Notes: generated from the letters alone by a model not told the origin. DNA of 33,545 bases from Bog-950 sp964620645 (GCA_964620645.1 CAZUHU010000018.1:1-33545); one strand, 5' to 3'; positions 8,401-18,907 are shown, numbered from the stretch's first letter. A program made the numbers and translations.

Positions 8401-11400
8401 CACTAACATATATGGTAATGGTATCAGAAGCAAAGCATGAGTCCTGGTTCATTACGGTAACCGTAAAGAAGGTGGTTGTAGGCGGCTGAACAAACGGGTT
8501 GTTGCAGTGCAGCGAATCTCCGCCGCAATTAGTAAAGTCAACAAAACCGCTTGGGCTCCATACATAATTATCAATTGGCGAAGTAGAAGTTGCTGTGGCT
8601 ATTAACTGCGTTTGCATACCTGTTGCAATTACCTGTTCGGTAGCGGTAATGTATACTGCTATCTGGCTGGCATCAGCAATCGTAAAGCTGGTAGTTCCTT
8701 CGCAACCGTTGGCATCAGACACCAAAATGGTGTAATTGCCCGGCATTAAGTTAGTGAAGGTATTACCCGGTTGAGCGATACCGTTTAACTCGTAGATAAG
8801 CGGAGCCTGGCCGCCGGTAACGGTTGCTACCACCTGGCCTGAAGCCGTATTGAAACACTTAGCACCTGTTGTTGTTGCTGATACAGCAATGGAATCAGGC
8901 TGAGTTAATGTTTGAGTTGCAGAAGCAGTACAGCCATTGGCATCCGTTACAGTTACATCATATACACCACCCTTAAGGTTCTGTGCTGAGGCAGTAGTTT
9001 GCGCAGGGTTAGTATTCCATAAGTAAGCATACGGCGCAACACCCTGAACGGCGATTACCGAAACAGAGCCGTTATTAGCGCCATAACAACCCGGATTATT
9101 GTAAACTGTGCTTAGCGATATAGCTAAAGGCTGGGTAATGGTAAACGTGGCGCTACCTATACATCCGTTGGCATCTATTGCCGTAACAGAGTAAGTGCCT
9201 GCCACCACACCGGTTAAATCTTCCGTAACCGCAGCATTACTCCATGCGTACGTATAGGAGCCTGAACCGCCAATAACAGAAATATCAATTGCCCCGGTAG
9301 CTGCACCAAAGCAACCTGCATTGGTAACCGTTCCGGTTATTGAGATAGCAAGTGGCTCGGTAAGAATTATGCTGTCAATTACAAAGCAGCCGTTGCTATC
9401 GGTAAGCATTACAGCATAGTAACCGGCACCTAATCCGCTTCTTGATGAATCAGTATGGAAATCTTCCCACAGATATTGGTAAGGGGTAACACCACCACCA
9501 GGTATTGCAGATACTGTTCCATTAGCTGAACCGTTACAAGTTAAGTTGGTTCCTACCAAATCCAGAGTAAGCACAGCAGGTTCATTTACTATGTATAGCG
9601 ATGCTACCTGGCAATTGTTAACGTCAGTAAGTGTTACAAAGTAGTTACCGCCCGGTAAGCTGGCAATATCTTCAGTTGATTGGTTTGTTGACCACAGGAA
9701 GGTGTATGGCAATGTACCACCGTAACCGGTAATATCAATAAAGCCGTCGTGCAATCCATTACAACTTACGTTAGTCACAAAGCCCGAAGTAACCAGTGGG
9801 TTAGGCTCTGTAATGATAACGCTGTCCGTTTTCACACAACCTTTGCTATCTGTAATAGTGATAAAGTAAACCCCTGAATCAATGGCAACGATATCTTCGG
9901 TAGTTGCACCATTGCTCCAGTTAAAGGTGTATGATGGTGTACCGCCCGTAGGTATCATATCTACTGAACCATCGGAGCTTCCGAAGCAAAGCGGATTATG
10001 CAGAATAAAATTGGCAGTAATTGGCGACGGGTTAGCAATGATAGAGGAGCTTACAGCGGTGCAACCGTTAGCATCAGTAACCGTTACCACGTATGTGCCA
10101 CCAGGCAGGTTAGATAAATCCTGAGTGGTTGGGCCATTGCTCCATGCATAAGCGTAGTTTGATGTACCACCCTGAACAGTTAAGTCAATTGAACCGTTAT
10201 TTGCATTAAAGCAGGTAATGTTGGTTACTACAGTAGATAAGATAAGTGGAGAAGGCTCCTGAATAATTACAGAATCGCGGTGGGTGCATCCACTGGCATC
10301 TGTAATTAACACATAGTAAATACCGCCGTCAAGGTTTTGAATATCCTCGCTACCCTGGAAGTTACTCCATAGAATGGTGTAAGGTAATGTACCACCGCTA
10401 ACGGTAAGGTCGGCCGCACCGTTGTTAGCACCCTGGCAAAGCACGTTTGTACCAACCACAGATGAAACAATTGGAGTTGGCTCGTTTACTACATAAGAAG
10501 CAGATACAGAACAGGTATTGTTATCTGTAACCGTTACATCATAAGTGCCTGCAACCAGGTTAATGATATCCTCTGTTGTGGCACCATTGCTCCATGCAAA
10601 GGTGTACGGCGTAACACCGCCTGAAACGGTTAAGTTAATAGCCCCATCACCTGTACCGGCGCAGCTAACATCCTGAATTGCTGCGCTAACCACTAAAGCA
10701 TTAGGTTGACTAATAGTAGCAGATGTTGTTGCAGTGCAAGAGCCTGCATCCGTTACTGTTACGGTATATGTTCCTTGTCCCACACCGGTCAAATCCTGAG
10801 TGGTAGCAGAGTTGCTCCATAAATAAGTGTAGCCCGGTATGCCGCCGGTAACCGTTAGGTCTATTGCACCGGTTGCGCCACCGTTACAACCGATATTGGT
10901 AACTGTGGTGGATAGGACGATTGCAGTAGGCTCATTTACAACAGCAGAGTCGCGGCGGGTGCATCCGTTGGCATCGGTAATACTTACATAGTAAGTTCCA
11001 CCGCCAAGGTTGCTCAGGTTTTGGCTTACCTGGAAGTTGCTCCAATTGAAAGTATAAGGAGCCGTACCGCCCGAAACGGTTAATGTAGCCGTGCCATTAT
11101 GAGCGCCGGCACAACTAACATCGGTAGCTACTACAGATGAAGTTATAGCTGATGGCTCAGTTATAGTGAACGATTGAGTAATTGTGCATGCATTGGCATC
11201 TGTAACCAGCACAGTGTAGTTACCTGCCGCCAGGTTAAAGCGGTCTTCAACTGTTATACCGCCACCCCAATCGTAAGCATAAGGCTGAACGCCACCGCTA
11301 ACATTAATGTTGATGGTACCGTTTGTGCCGCCATTACAGTTAACATTAGTGGTTTGCGATGTTAAATTAAGCGCAGTAGGCTGCGTTACTGTGCCGCTTG

Positions 11401-14400
11401 CAGTTGCTGTGCAACCATTGGCATCAGTAACAGTAACAACATAGGTACCTGCAGTTACGGCAGCAAGATCCTCAGTTGTAGCACCATTGCTCCATGCATA
11501 GGTATAAGCTGCAGTACCACCGTTTACTGTTAAATCAACAGAACCATTGCCGCCATTGCAGCTTGCATTGCTTACTGTTATTGAAAGAACAAGGGCTGCC
11601 GGTTGTGTAATGGTGATGGATGAGTTCGCGGTGCATCCGTTAGCATCAGTTACAATAACGCTGTATGTGCCTGCACTTACACCTGTCAAGTCTTCGGTTA
11701 CAGCACCACTGTTCCAGAAGTAAGAATAGTTTGTTGTGCCTCCGCTAACTGTTAAGTCAACGTCCGCAGTTCCGCCATTACATAAAATAGTGGTGGCAGT
11801 TGTAGAAGCATTAAGAGCAGAAGGCTCGGTTATTGTTTGCGATAACTGTACAGTGCAGCCATTAGCATCAGTAATGGTAACGGTATAAGTACCGGCACCA
11901 ACAATTACTAAATCTTCTAAGGTTGAAGAGTTGCTCCACACATAAGCATAAGGAGTAACGCCACCGCTTACTGAAATGTTTATGCTGCCGTTATTAGCGC
12001 CATTACAACTTACATTGTTAAATGAAGCTATGGTTGCGTTAATAGCAGTAGGCTGGGTTACTGTTGCTGCAATTGAAGCAGAACAACTGCTGGCATCTGT
12101 AACAGTTACTGTATAAGTTCCTGCCACTACCGTAGCAAGGTCTTCGGTTGTAGCGCCGTTGCTCCACAGGTAAGTGTAGCCGGGAGCGCCACCTGCAACT
12201 GTAAGGTCAATTGCACCGTTACCACCGTTACAGCTAACATTAGTTACAACTACAGACAGGGTTAACTGAGGAGCTTCATTTATTGTAGCTGAATCTGTTT
12301 TTTGACAGCCATTAGCATCGGTAACAATTACAAAGTAAGTGCCGCCGCTCAGGCCACTCAAATCCTGTGTAGTATTAAATGTGCTCCACAAATAGCTGTA
12401 TGGCGCAACACCACCACTAACGCTTAAATCTAACGCACCGTTGCTACTGCCAAAGCAGCTAACATCTGTTACGCTTATTGAAGTAGTAATAGCCGTAGGT
12501 TCAATTATAGTATAAGAACCAAGGGCAGAGCAAAGGTTATCATCAGTAACAACTACGCTAACCAGGCTACCGCTTAAGCCGCTAACATCCTGTGTTGTAG
12601 CTCCGGTACTCCAACTGTAAGTGTAAGGGGTTGTGCCGCCGGTAACTGTAATATCTACAGCGCCATTAGCATTGCCGTTACAGTTTACATTAGTTACAAC
12701 CGCATTAATTACAATAGCAGCAGGTTCTGTAACCGTAAATGATGCTGTACCGCTACACAGGTTACCATCTAAAACGGTTACTGTGTAGGTGCCGGCAGTT
12801 AGGCCGTTAATATCCTGGGCAGTTGCTCCGTTGCTCCATTGGTAAGCATAGGTGCCGTTGCCACCGGTAACGGTAATATCAATAAGGCCATCAGCACTTC
12901 CGTTGCAGGTTAAGTTAACCGGTGTGCCGGTTATTACTATTGGTGCCGGTTGCGATATAGTAACAGTGGCATAGGTCTGACAACTCTTGCTATCCGTTAC
13001 AATAACCACGTAGTTACCTGCAGTTAAGCCTGCAATATCTTCGGTAAACTCAAAAGTGCTCCAGAAATAGTTGTAAGGCGCATTGCCGCCTGTAACAGTT
13101 AAGTCAGCAGCACCATCATTACCACCAAAGCAGGTAACATCAGTACCGGCAATACTTGCTGATAGAGCCGCAGGTTCGTTTACAGTAACACTTGTTCCTG
13201 CAGTACATCCGTTGGCATCCGTAACTGTTACATCAAAAGTTCCGGCAGTTAAGCCGGTAATATCCTGCGTTGTTGCACCATTGCTCCATGCATAAGTGTA
13301 AGAAGGCGTACCCCCATTAACCGTTAAGTCAACGCTTCCGTTCAATGCTCCGTTACAGCTAACATCAGTTACGGAGGTAGAAAGGCTAAGTGCATTAGCC
13401 GGTTGGGTAACAGTAAAGCTTGCGCTTGCTGAGCAACTGCTGCCGTCATTAACGGTAACCGTATAAACACCTGCAGTTAAACCGGTTTGGTCTTCCGCAG
13501 TTGAAGCGTTGCTCCATGAATAGGTATAGTTTCCTGAACCGCCGGTTGCAGTGATATCAATTGCACCATTGTTACCGCTATTGCACGATACATTGGTTAC
13601 AACACCGCTAACTGACACAGCAGATGGTTGCGTAATAGTAGTAGTAGCCGTAGTAGTGCAGCTATTGGCATCAGTTACCAGCACCGTATAAGTGCCGGGA
13701 CCAACACCGGTTAAATCTTCAGAAGTTGCACCACTGTTCCAGAAGTAAGAGTAACTGGTAGTGCCACCGGTAACCGTTAAATCAACATCGGTTGTACCGC
13801 CGTTGCAACTGATAGTGCCTGCAGAGATGCTGGCAGTTAATGCAGCCGGCTGGCTAATGGTTTGCGAAACCTGCGCATTACAACCATTAGCATCAGTAAT
13901 GGTTAAGGTGTAAGTGCCTGCAGTTACGTTCACCAGGTTTTGACTGGTAGAACCGTTACTCCATAAGTAGCTGTAAGAAGTAACACCGCCGCTTATTGTA
14001 ACATTTATAAAGCCATTTGTACCGCCATTGCAGCTAACATTGCCAAAAGAAGCAATTGATGCTGTTAAGGCAGCCGGTTGTGTAACATTGAATGTACCTG
14101 TAACCGAGCAACCATTGTTATCGGTAACAGTTACTGCATACGAACCAGCAGTTAACCCGGTTTGGTCTTCGTTAGTTGAACCATTGCTCCATGAGTAAGT
14201 TAAAGGTGCGGCACCGCCACCTGCAGTAATATCAATAGCGCCTGTTGCACCCGCATTACATGCTACGTTGGTTACAACGCCATTTAAAGTCATTGCAGGG
14301 TTTTGCGAAATAGTAACGCTTGCGAAAGTCTGACAACCTTTAGAATCAGTAACAATTACTGTGTAGTTGCCGGCGGTTAAACCGCTTATGTCTTCCGTAT

Positions 14401-17400
14401 TGGCAAAAGTGCTCCACAAATAAGTATAGCCACCATTACCACCGGTTACGGTTAAGTCAGCAGCGCCATCATTGCCACCGTTACAGGTAACATCAGTTCC
14501 CGCTATTGTTGCAACAATAGGGTTCGGCTCATTGATTACCACACTTCCAAAAGTCTGGCAGCCGTTGTCATCGGTAACCGTGTAATCATAGGTGCCGGGG
14601 GCAAGGCCGGTAAGGTCTTCAGTAGTAGCATTGTTGCTCCAATTGTAACCGTAAGGCTGTGTACCGCCGGTTACGGTTAAATTGATACTGCCATTGTTAG
14701 CGCCGTTGCAGGTTACATCAGTAGCTACAAATGTGCTGTTAAGCGCTTGTGCAGGTTCATTAATTGTAACGCTGCCTGTGGCTGTGCATCCGTTTCCATC
14801 GGTAACAGTTACATCATAAGCGCCCGCAGTTAGGCCTGAAATGTCTTCAGTAGTTGCGCCATTGCTCCAGTTAAAAGTGTAAGAGCCGCTTCCACCGGTA
14901 ACACCTAAATCAATAGCACCTGTTGCATCACCAAAACAAAGCACATGGGCAGGTTCCAGCAATAAAGAGATAGCCGTAGGTTGAGTAACCGACACTGAGT
15001 TAACTGCAGTGCAGGAATGCGCATCTGTAACCAAAACAGTATAGGTTCCCGGGCCAACACCGGTAAGGTCTTGTGTTGTTGAGCCGTTATTCCAGAAGTA
15101 GTTATAAGGCGTTGTGCCCCCTGTAGGGTTGAGGTCTACATTAGAACTGCCGCCATTGCAGCCAATTGATGTTGCGCTAATGGTTGTAGTTAATTGCGCT
15201 GGCTCAGTAATAGTTTGGCTTAAGAATGTAGTGCAACCGTTAGCATCAGTAATGGTAACGGTATAGGTGCCGGCGCCAAGTGTATTAATATCTTCAGTGG
15301 TTTTGCCATTGCTCCAGTTAAACACATAAGAAGGAACACCGCCACCTACACTTATATCTATAGAACCGGTAGAATCGTTAAAGCAATTAAGGTTATGGAA
15401 GGAAGCTACTGAAGAAGTTAACTGCAACGGTTGTGCTACAGTGGCACCGCCGGTAGTTGTGCAGCCTTTGCTATCCGTTACGGTAACAATATAGCTGCCT
15501 GCACCTACACCGGTTAAATCCTGGTTAGTGGTGCCGTTACTCCAGCTATAGGTATAAGGAGCCGTGCCGCCATTTATAGAAATGTAGATACCGCCGGTGG
15601 TTGCTCCAAAGCAACCGGCATTTATTACACTGTCAATATTTACAGCTAATTGGTTAGGCTGCGATATGGTAACCGTTTTAAAATCGTTACAGCCTTTCGA
15701 ATCGCGCATGTTAATTACATACACGCCGGCCGATAAACCGGTAAACACATTATTAGTACTGTAGCCGCCGCCGTTAATCGAATAGAAGTACGGAGGTATA
15801 CCGCCTGTCAATTGCACATAAATAGCGCCGTCCGTTCCGCCAAAGCAGGAAACGTTGGTTTGAGAATCGAGAACAGCAACTACGTTGTAAGAATTATTTA
15901 TTGTAACGGTATTGGTATCTAAACAGGAGTTAGCATCGTACACATAAACTGTATATACACCGGAACCCAAGCCTGTAAACTGATTGCCGCTTTGGGTAGG
16001 GCCACCGTTTAACGAGTATTGGTATGGTGGTATACCGCCCAACGCAGTAACCGTAATTTTACCATCAAATACGTTTGAACAGCTGGCGTCAACCACTGTA
16101 TCAGCTTGAGTAATATCGGTTGGCTGGGTAATGGTAACCGGGTTAAGGTTAAACGTATCGCGGCAGCCTTGTATATCCGAAACCAACACATAATAATCGC
16201 CGGTATCTAAACCGGTGAAAACGTTACCGGGCTGGAAGCTGGCACCAAAATCATCAGAATACGAATAAGGTGGTGTGCCGCTGTTAACACTAACAGTTAT
16301 GGTACCGGTATTTCCACCAAAGCATAAAACCGGTGTAGGCGTAGCCGAAAGTATAACCGGTAGAGGAGTTACAGTAACCGTTGCGCCCGCAGTGAAGCCG
16401 GTGGTGCGGTTACAGGTATTGGCATCTGTAATAGAAGTAAATGAATAAGTGCTTGTTCCGCCTGGAGAAACAGTTACCGTGCTTCCGGTATTAACGCCGT
16501 TAGCTGTGTAGGTATTTGTTCCATCAGTGTATACCACATCAAATGGGCCTGTGCCGGTATTAAAGTTAAAGGTTAAGGTTGTGCTGGTACCAAAACAAAT
16601 TGAGGTTGTTCCGGTAATACTACCATTAGGTAGAGGGTTAATGGTAATAGTTTGCTGAACGCAGCTTGTAGTATTACAGGTGCCTTCGGCTCTTAAGAAG
16701 TAAGTAGTTGGAACAACCGGGTTAACTGTAATTGGCGAGCCTGTTCCAATTAAGGTGCCACCACAACTGCCCGTATACCATTTCCAGCTTGCGCCCACAC
16801 CTAAGTGGCCACCGGTTGCTGAAAGCACTGCAGAACTACCAATACATATCGCAGAAGGGCCGCTGATTGAAGAAGCAGCAACAGAACTGTCATTTACAGT
16901 TACAGTTACAAATACACAACTGCTGTTACCGCAAGTACCTTCAGCACGTACGTAATAATCAGTAGTTGAGGTTGGTGTTACAGAAACAGATGGGCCGCTG
17001 CCTACGGCTGTGCCGCCACAACTGCCACTATACCACTGCCAGTTGGCACCGGTGCCTAATGTGCCGCCTACAACAGAAAGCGTGGTTGAACCACCTTCGC
17101 AAATTGTAGTTGTTCCTGAAATTGAAGAAGCAGCAACCGATGGTTGGTTAACTGTTACCGTTACTGAAACACAAGCAGTAGTATTACATATACCTTCTGC
17201 ACGCACAAAGTAAGTTGTGGTGCCTGATGGTGAAACTGTTATAGAAGAGCCGCTACCTGCTGAAGCCCCACCACAGGATGAAGTATACCACTGCCAGTTG
17301 GCGCTGGTTCCTAATGAGCCGCCCACCACACTTAAAGTAGTGCTCTGCCCATTACAAATTACTGTGGTGCCGGAAATTGAAGTAGGATCGCTTGAAGGCT

Positions 17401-18823
17401 GATTTACTGTTATTGTAGCGCTTGCGCAGCTTGTGTTGCCGCAGATGCCTTCAGCTCTTACAAAATAAGTAGTAGTACTTGATGGCGAAACATTTATAGA
17501 AACACCGGTACCTACTGAAGTTCCGGAGCCGCAGCCACCCTCATACCATACCCAGCTAGCACCGGTACCTAAGGCACCACCGTTAACACTTAATATTGTT
17601 GTTTGACCATTACAAATGGTATTGAACGTAGCACTAACCGAGCCGGGTGCTACTGAAGGCTGATTAACTGTTACAGTTGTAGAAACACAAGTTGTAGTGT
17701 TACAAGTACCTTCAGCACGTACGAAATAAGTAGTGTTAGATGTTGGGGAAACAGTTACTGAAGAACCGCTACCTACGGCCGTACCACCGCAGGATGATGA
17801 GTACCACTGCCAGTTAGCGCCTGTACCTAATGAACCACCAATAACACTTAAAGTAGTAGAACCGCCGTTACAGATAGTAGTACTGCCGGAAATAGCAATA
17901 GGCGCACTTGACAAGGAGTTAACGTTTATAGTAACCTGTGCACAAGTAGTATTGTTACAAGTTCCCTCAGCACGAACAAAATAATTAGTAGTACTGGTTG
18001 GACTGATTGTAATAGAAGAACCAGTGCCAATAGCGCCACCCGAACCGCAACCGCCTGCATACCAACGCCAAACCGCGCCTGTTCCTAATGAGCCACCCAC
18101 CACGTTAAGCGTTACCGGTGTGCCGCTGCATACCGTTGTTTGCGAAGCGCTAATTGAGCTAGGGGCTGTAGATGGAGTAATGATTCCTAAAGAAGATGTA
18201 TTAGCCGTTGTTATACAGCCGTTGTTACTGGCTGAAAGAGTATAAACACCACCATCGCCGGCACCAACGGTGCGCGATGCGTTTTGTGTAGTTGCTGAGT
18301 AACCGTTAGGGCCCGTCCATGAATAAGAGGTGGCACAACTGGCTGAACCGGTTAATGAGATGTTAGTGCCGATACAAGCAGGGTTTGGCGACACAGAAGC
18401 GCTAACACCGCTTGGGGCAACATAGCGATATTGTAAAAGGCCCGAGGTACCCGTCCATGCACCGCAACGGTTGGAACTAATGGTAAGTGTTGTGGAAGTT
18501 CCGGAGTTCCATGAAGTTTGGTTGCTGCTGAAGCTACCGCCCGAACCGTTAGAAGAAGCACAAAAGCCGCATATATCAGCAGCCTGGTTAAACCAATCAA
18601 AAGCATAGCAGGTATTGGGTTGTATGCTGATTGTTGTAAAAGCACCGGCACCCAAATTTAAAGTACCGTTACCGCAACCGGAAGGGGTTACCACATTGGG
18701 GCTGGTTTCAGCCGCAACGCTACATTGTGCAAACAGGTTTACCGACCACGTCGATAAAAATAAAGCTACCGCTAGAGATAAAACTCTCGTTGCGAAAGCG
18801 CCAGGGGTAGAATGCTTTCTCAT
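8105..18823 (-). CDS. Giant SprB-repeat T9SS adhesin B (3,572 aa)
   Basis: ATG at 18823 to TAG at 8105. Residues 1-33 are a signal peptide (hydrophobic VLSLAVALFL, likely cut in FA-Q). Residues about 34-215 are a non-repeat head with an Ig-like stretch (SYSWTGPNGYSAT). Six Ig-like units (about 220-727) and one GTGPFDVVYTDG Ig-like unit follow, then 34 SprB modules (about 818-3385), then a linker. The last 97 residues, from ANRFMPTAFTPNGDGLND to GTVTLMR, are the gliding-motility-associated T9SS type-B domain. By analogy with Flavobacterium SprB it should be an outer-surface filamentous adhesin that depends on T9SS. Its length reflects an expanded central array built in three-module steps. The 84-nt gap to the upstream adhesin C contains the latter's terminator, so it is probably transcribed separately. 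AGGA abuts the ATG and is too close to be a normal ribosome binding site. Function beyond adhesion is inference. Confidence 0.96.
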   Translation of the reverse strand: MRKHSTPGAFATRVLSLAVALFLSTWSVNLFAQCSVAAETSPNVVTPSGCGNGTLNLGAGAFTTISIQPNTCYAFDWFNQAADICGFCASSNGSGGSFSSNQTSWNSGTSTTLTISSNRCGAWTGTSGLLQYRYVAPSGVSASVSPNPACIGTNISLTGSASCATSYSWTGPNGYSATTQNASRTVGAGDGGVYTLSASNNGCITTANTSSLGIITPSTAPSSISASQTTVCSGTPVTLNVVGGSLGTGAVWRWYAGGCGSGGAIGTGSSITISPTSTTNYFVRAEGTCNNTTCAQVTINVNSLSSAPIAISGSTTICNGGSTTLSVIGGSLGTGANWQWYSSSCGGTAVGSGSSVTVSPTSNTTYFVRAEGTCNTTTCVSTTVTVNQPSVAPGSVSATFNTICNGQTTILSVNGGALGTGASWVWYEGGCGSGTSVGTGVSINVSPSSTTTYFVRAEGICGNTSCASATITVNQPSSDPTSISGTTVICNGQSTTLSVVGGSLGTSANWQWYTSSCGGASAGSGSSITVSPSGTTTYFVRAEGICNTTACVSVTVTVNQPSVAASSISGTTTICEGGSTTLSVVGGTLGTGANWQWYSGSCGGTAVGSGPSVSVTPTSTTDYYVRAEGTCGNSSCVFVTVTVNDSSVAASSISGPSAICIGSSAVLSATGGHLGVGASWKWYTGSCGGTLIGTGSPITVNPVVPTTYFLRAEGTCNTTSCVQQTITINPLPNGSITGTTSICFGTSTTLTFNFNTGTGPFDVVYTDGTNTYTANGVNTGSTVTVSPGGTSTYSFTSITDANTCNRTTGFTAGATVTVTPLPVILSATPTPVLCFGGNTGTITVSVNSGTPPYSYSDDFGASFQPGNVFTGLDTGDYYVLVSDIQGCRDTFNLNPVTITQPTDITQADTVVDASCSNVFDGKITVTALGGIPPYQYSLNGGPTQSGNQFTGLGSGVYTVYVYDANSCLDTNTVTINNSYNVVAVLDSQTNVSCFGGTDGAIYVQLTGGIPPYFYSINGGGYSTNNVFTGLSAGVYVINMRDSKGCNDFKTVTISQPNQLAVNIDSVINAGCFGATTGGIYISINGGTAPYTYSWSNGTTNQDLTGVGAGSYIVTVTDSKGCTTTGGATVAQPLQLTSSVASFHNLNCFNDSTGSIDISVGGGVPSYVFNWSNGKTTEDINTLGAGTYTVTITDANGCTTFLSQTITEPAQLTTTISATSIGCNGGSSNVDLNPTGGTTPYNYFWNNGSTTQDLTGVGPGTYTVLVTDAHSCTAVNSVSVTQPTAISLLLEPAHVLCFGDATGAIDLGVTGGSGSYTFNWSNGATTEDISGLTAGAYDVTVTDGNGCTATGSVTINEPAQALNSTFVATDVTCNGANNGSINLTVTGGTQPYGYNWSNNATTEDLTGLAPGTYDYTVTDDNGCQTFGSVVINEPNPIVATIAGTDVTCNGGNDGAADLTVTGGNGGYTYLWSTFANTEDISGLTAGNYTVIVTDSKGCQTFASVTISQNPAMTLNGVVTNVACNAGATGAIDITAGGGAAPLTYSWSNGSTNEDQTGLTAGSYAVTVTDNNGCSVTGTFNVTQPAALTASIASFGNVSCNGGTNGFINVTISGGVTSYSYLWSNGSTSQNLVNVTAGTYTLTITDANGCNAQVSQTISQPAALTASISAGTISCNGGTTDVDLTVTGGTTSYSYFWNSGATSEDLTGVGPGTYTVLVTDANSCTTTATTTITQPSAVSVSGVVTNVSCNSGNNGAIDITATGGSGNYTYSWSNASTAEDQTGLTAGVYTVTVNDGSSCSASASFTVTQPANALSLSTSVTDVSCNGALNGSVDLTVNGGTPSYTYAWSNGATTQDITGLTAGTFDVTVTDANGCTAGTSVTVNEPAALSASIAGTDVTCFGGNDGAADLTVTGGNAPYNYFWSTFEFTEDIAGLTAGNYVVIVTDSKSCQTYATVTISQPAPIVITGTPVNLTCNGSADGLIDITVTGGNGTYAYQWSNGATAQDINGLTAGTYTVTVLDGNLCSGTASFTVTEPAAIVINAVVTNVNCNGNANGAVDITVTGGTTPYTYSWSTGATTQDVSGLSGSLVSVVVTDDNLCSALGSYTIIEPTAITTSISVTDVSCFGSSNGALDLSVSGGVAPYSYLWSTFNTTQDLSGLSGGTYFVIVTDANGCQKTDSATINEAPQLTLSVVVTNVSCNGGNGAIDLTVAGGAPGYTYLWSNGATTEDLATVVAGTYTVTVTDASSCSASIAATVTQPTAINATIASFNNVSCNGANNGSINISVSGGVTPYAYVWSNSSTLEDLVIVGAGTYTVTITDANGCTVQLSQTITEPSALNASTTATTILCNGGTADVDLTVSGGTTNYSYFWNSGAVTEDLTGVSAGTYSVIVTDANGCTANSSITITQPAALVLSITVSNASCNGGNGSVDLTVNGGTAAYTYAWSNGATTEDLAAVTAGTYVVTVTDANGCTATASGTVTQPTALNLTSQTTNVNCNGGTNGTININVSGGVQPYAYDWGGGITVEDRFNLAAGNYTVLVTDANACTITQSFTITEPSAITSSVVATDVSCAGAHNGTATLTVSGGTAPYTFNWSNFQVSQNLSNLGGGTYYVSITDANGCTRRDSAVVNEPTAIVLSTTVTNIGCNGGATGAIDLTVTGGIPGYTYLWSNSATTQDLTGVGQGTYTVTVTDAGSCTATTSATISQPNALVVSAAIQDVSCAGTGDGAINLTVSGGVTPYTFAWSNGATTEDIINLVAGTYDVTVTDNNTCSVSASYVVNEPTPIVSSVVGTNVLCQGANNGAADLTVSGGTLPYTILWSNFQGSEDIQNLDGGIYYVLITDASGCTHRDSVIIQEPSPLILSTVVTNITCFNANNGSIDLTVQGGTSNYAYAWSNGPTTQDLSNLPGGTYVVTVTDANGCTAVSSSIIANPSPITANFILHNPLCFGSSDGSVDMIPTGGTPSYTFNWSNGATTEDIVAIDSGVYFITITDSKGCVKTDSVIITEPNPLVTSGFVTNVSCNGLHDGFIDITGYGGTLPYTFLWSTNQSTEDIASLPGGNYFVTLTDVNNCQVASLYIVNEPAVLTLDLVGTNLTCNGSANGTVSAIPGGGVTPYQYLWEDFHTDSSRSGLGAGYYAVMLTDSNGCFVIDSIILTEPLAISITGTVTNAGCFGAATGAIDISVIGGSGSYTYAWSNAAVTEDLTGVVAGTYSVTAIDANGCIGSATFTITQPLAISLSTVYNNPGCYGANNGSVSVIAVQGVAPYAYLWNTNPAQTTASAQNLKGGVYDVTVTDANGCTASATQTLTQPDSIAVSATTTGAKCFNTASGQVVATVTGGQAPLIYELNGIAQPGNTFTNLMPGNYTILVSDANGCEGTTSFTIADASQIAVYITATEQVIATGMQTQLIATATSTSPIDNYVWSPSGFVDFTNCGGDSLHCNNPFVQPPTTTFFTVTVMNQDSCFASDTITIYVSADANRFMPTAFTPNGDGLNDRFEVDILGADKLEVAIFNRWGQRFYYDANQPNGMSGTHGWDGNVDGKPAPEDTYVYKITVTYFDNVTREYEGTVTLMR
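8670..16370 (-). repeat. 34-module SprB array of adhesin B
   Basis: I counted 34 modules averaging about 226 nt (75 aa), each with the Cys-x-Gly opening and the V-T-D-x-x-G-C ending. Modules 1-5 and 27-34 match the N- and C-terminal sets of adhesins A and C. Modules 6-26 form a central insert of 21. Distinctive modules fall at every third position: DVDL-type at 6, 12 and 21, and WS[TN]F-type at 9, 15, 18, 24 and 27. This implies a higher-order unit of about 675 nt. Confidence 0.9.
16640..18166 (-). repeat. Six Ig-like units in adhesin B
   Basis: Six tandem units of about 254 nt (about 85 aa) share S-I-S-G-x-T-x-I-C-[NE]-G, G-G-x-L-G-T-G-A, W-x-W-Y and T-x-Y-[FY]-V-R-A-E-G-x-C. Unit order resembles adhesin A, including the diverged last unit (G-H-L-G-V-G-A). 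Adhesin C lacks this block. Confidence 0.87.
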
Positions 18824-18844
18824 TCCTAAGTAATTTAAAACTAT

Positions 18845-18853
18845 GTTAGTGCG
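18845..18853 (-). promoter_or_regulatory. Shared upstream motif CGCACTAAC of adhesin B
   Basis: The coding-strand nonamer ends 21 nt before the ATG, the same distance as in adhesin A. It is preceded by an AT-rich TATTTATATA stretch that could hold a weak -7 element. It lies directly downstream of the adhesin C terminator, where a new promoter for adhesin B would be expected. Confidence 0.4.
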
Positions 18854-18867
18854 TGTCTATATAAATA

Positions 18868-18899
18868 CAAAAGCCCTTCTGTAGCCAGAAGGGCTTTTG
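18868..18899 (-). terminator. Terminator of adhesin C
   Basis: A 14-bp perfect stem (CAAAAGCCCTTCTG with its complement) encloses a 4-nt loop, 8 nt after the adhesin C stop. The stem ends in an A/T-rich segment in both directions, so it could work bidirectionally. Its left arm and flank share a 17-nt identity with the gyrB terminator. Confidence 0.9.
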
Positions 18900-18907
18900 C
18901 GTGTGTT

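Noticed and set aside
8670..16370. Regularly spaced similar segments that could suggest a CRISPR array
   Set aside because: Period is about 225 nt, segments are diverged at third positions and lie in an intact reading frame; they are protein-coding repeats.
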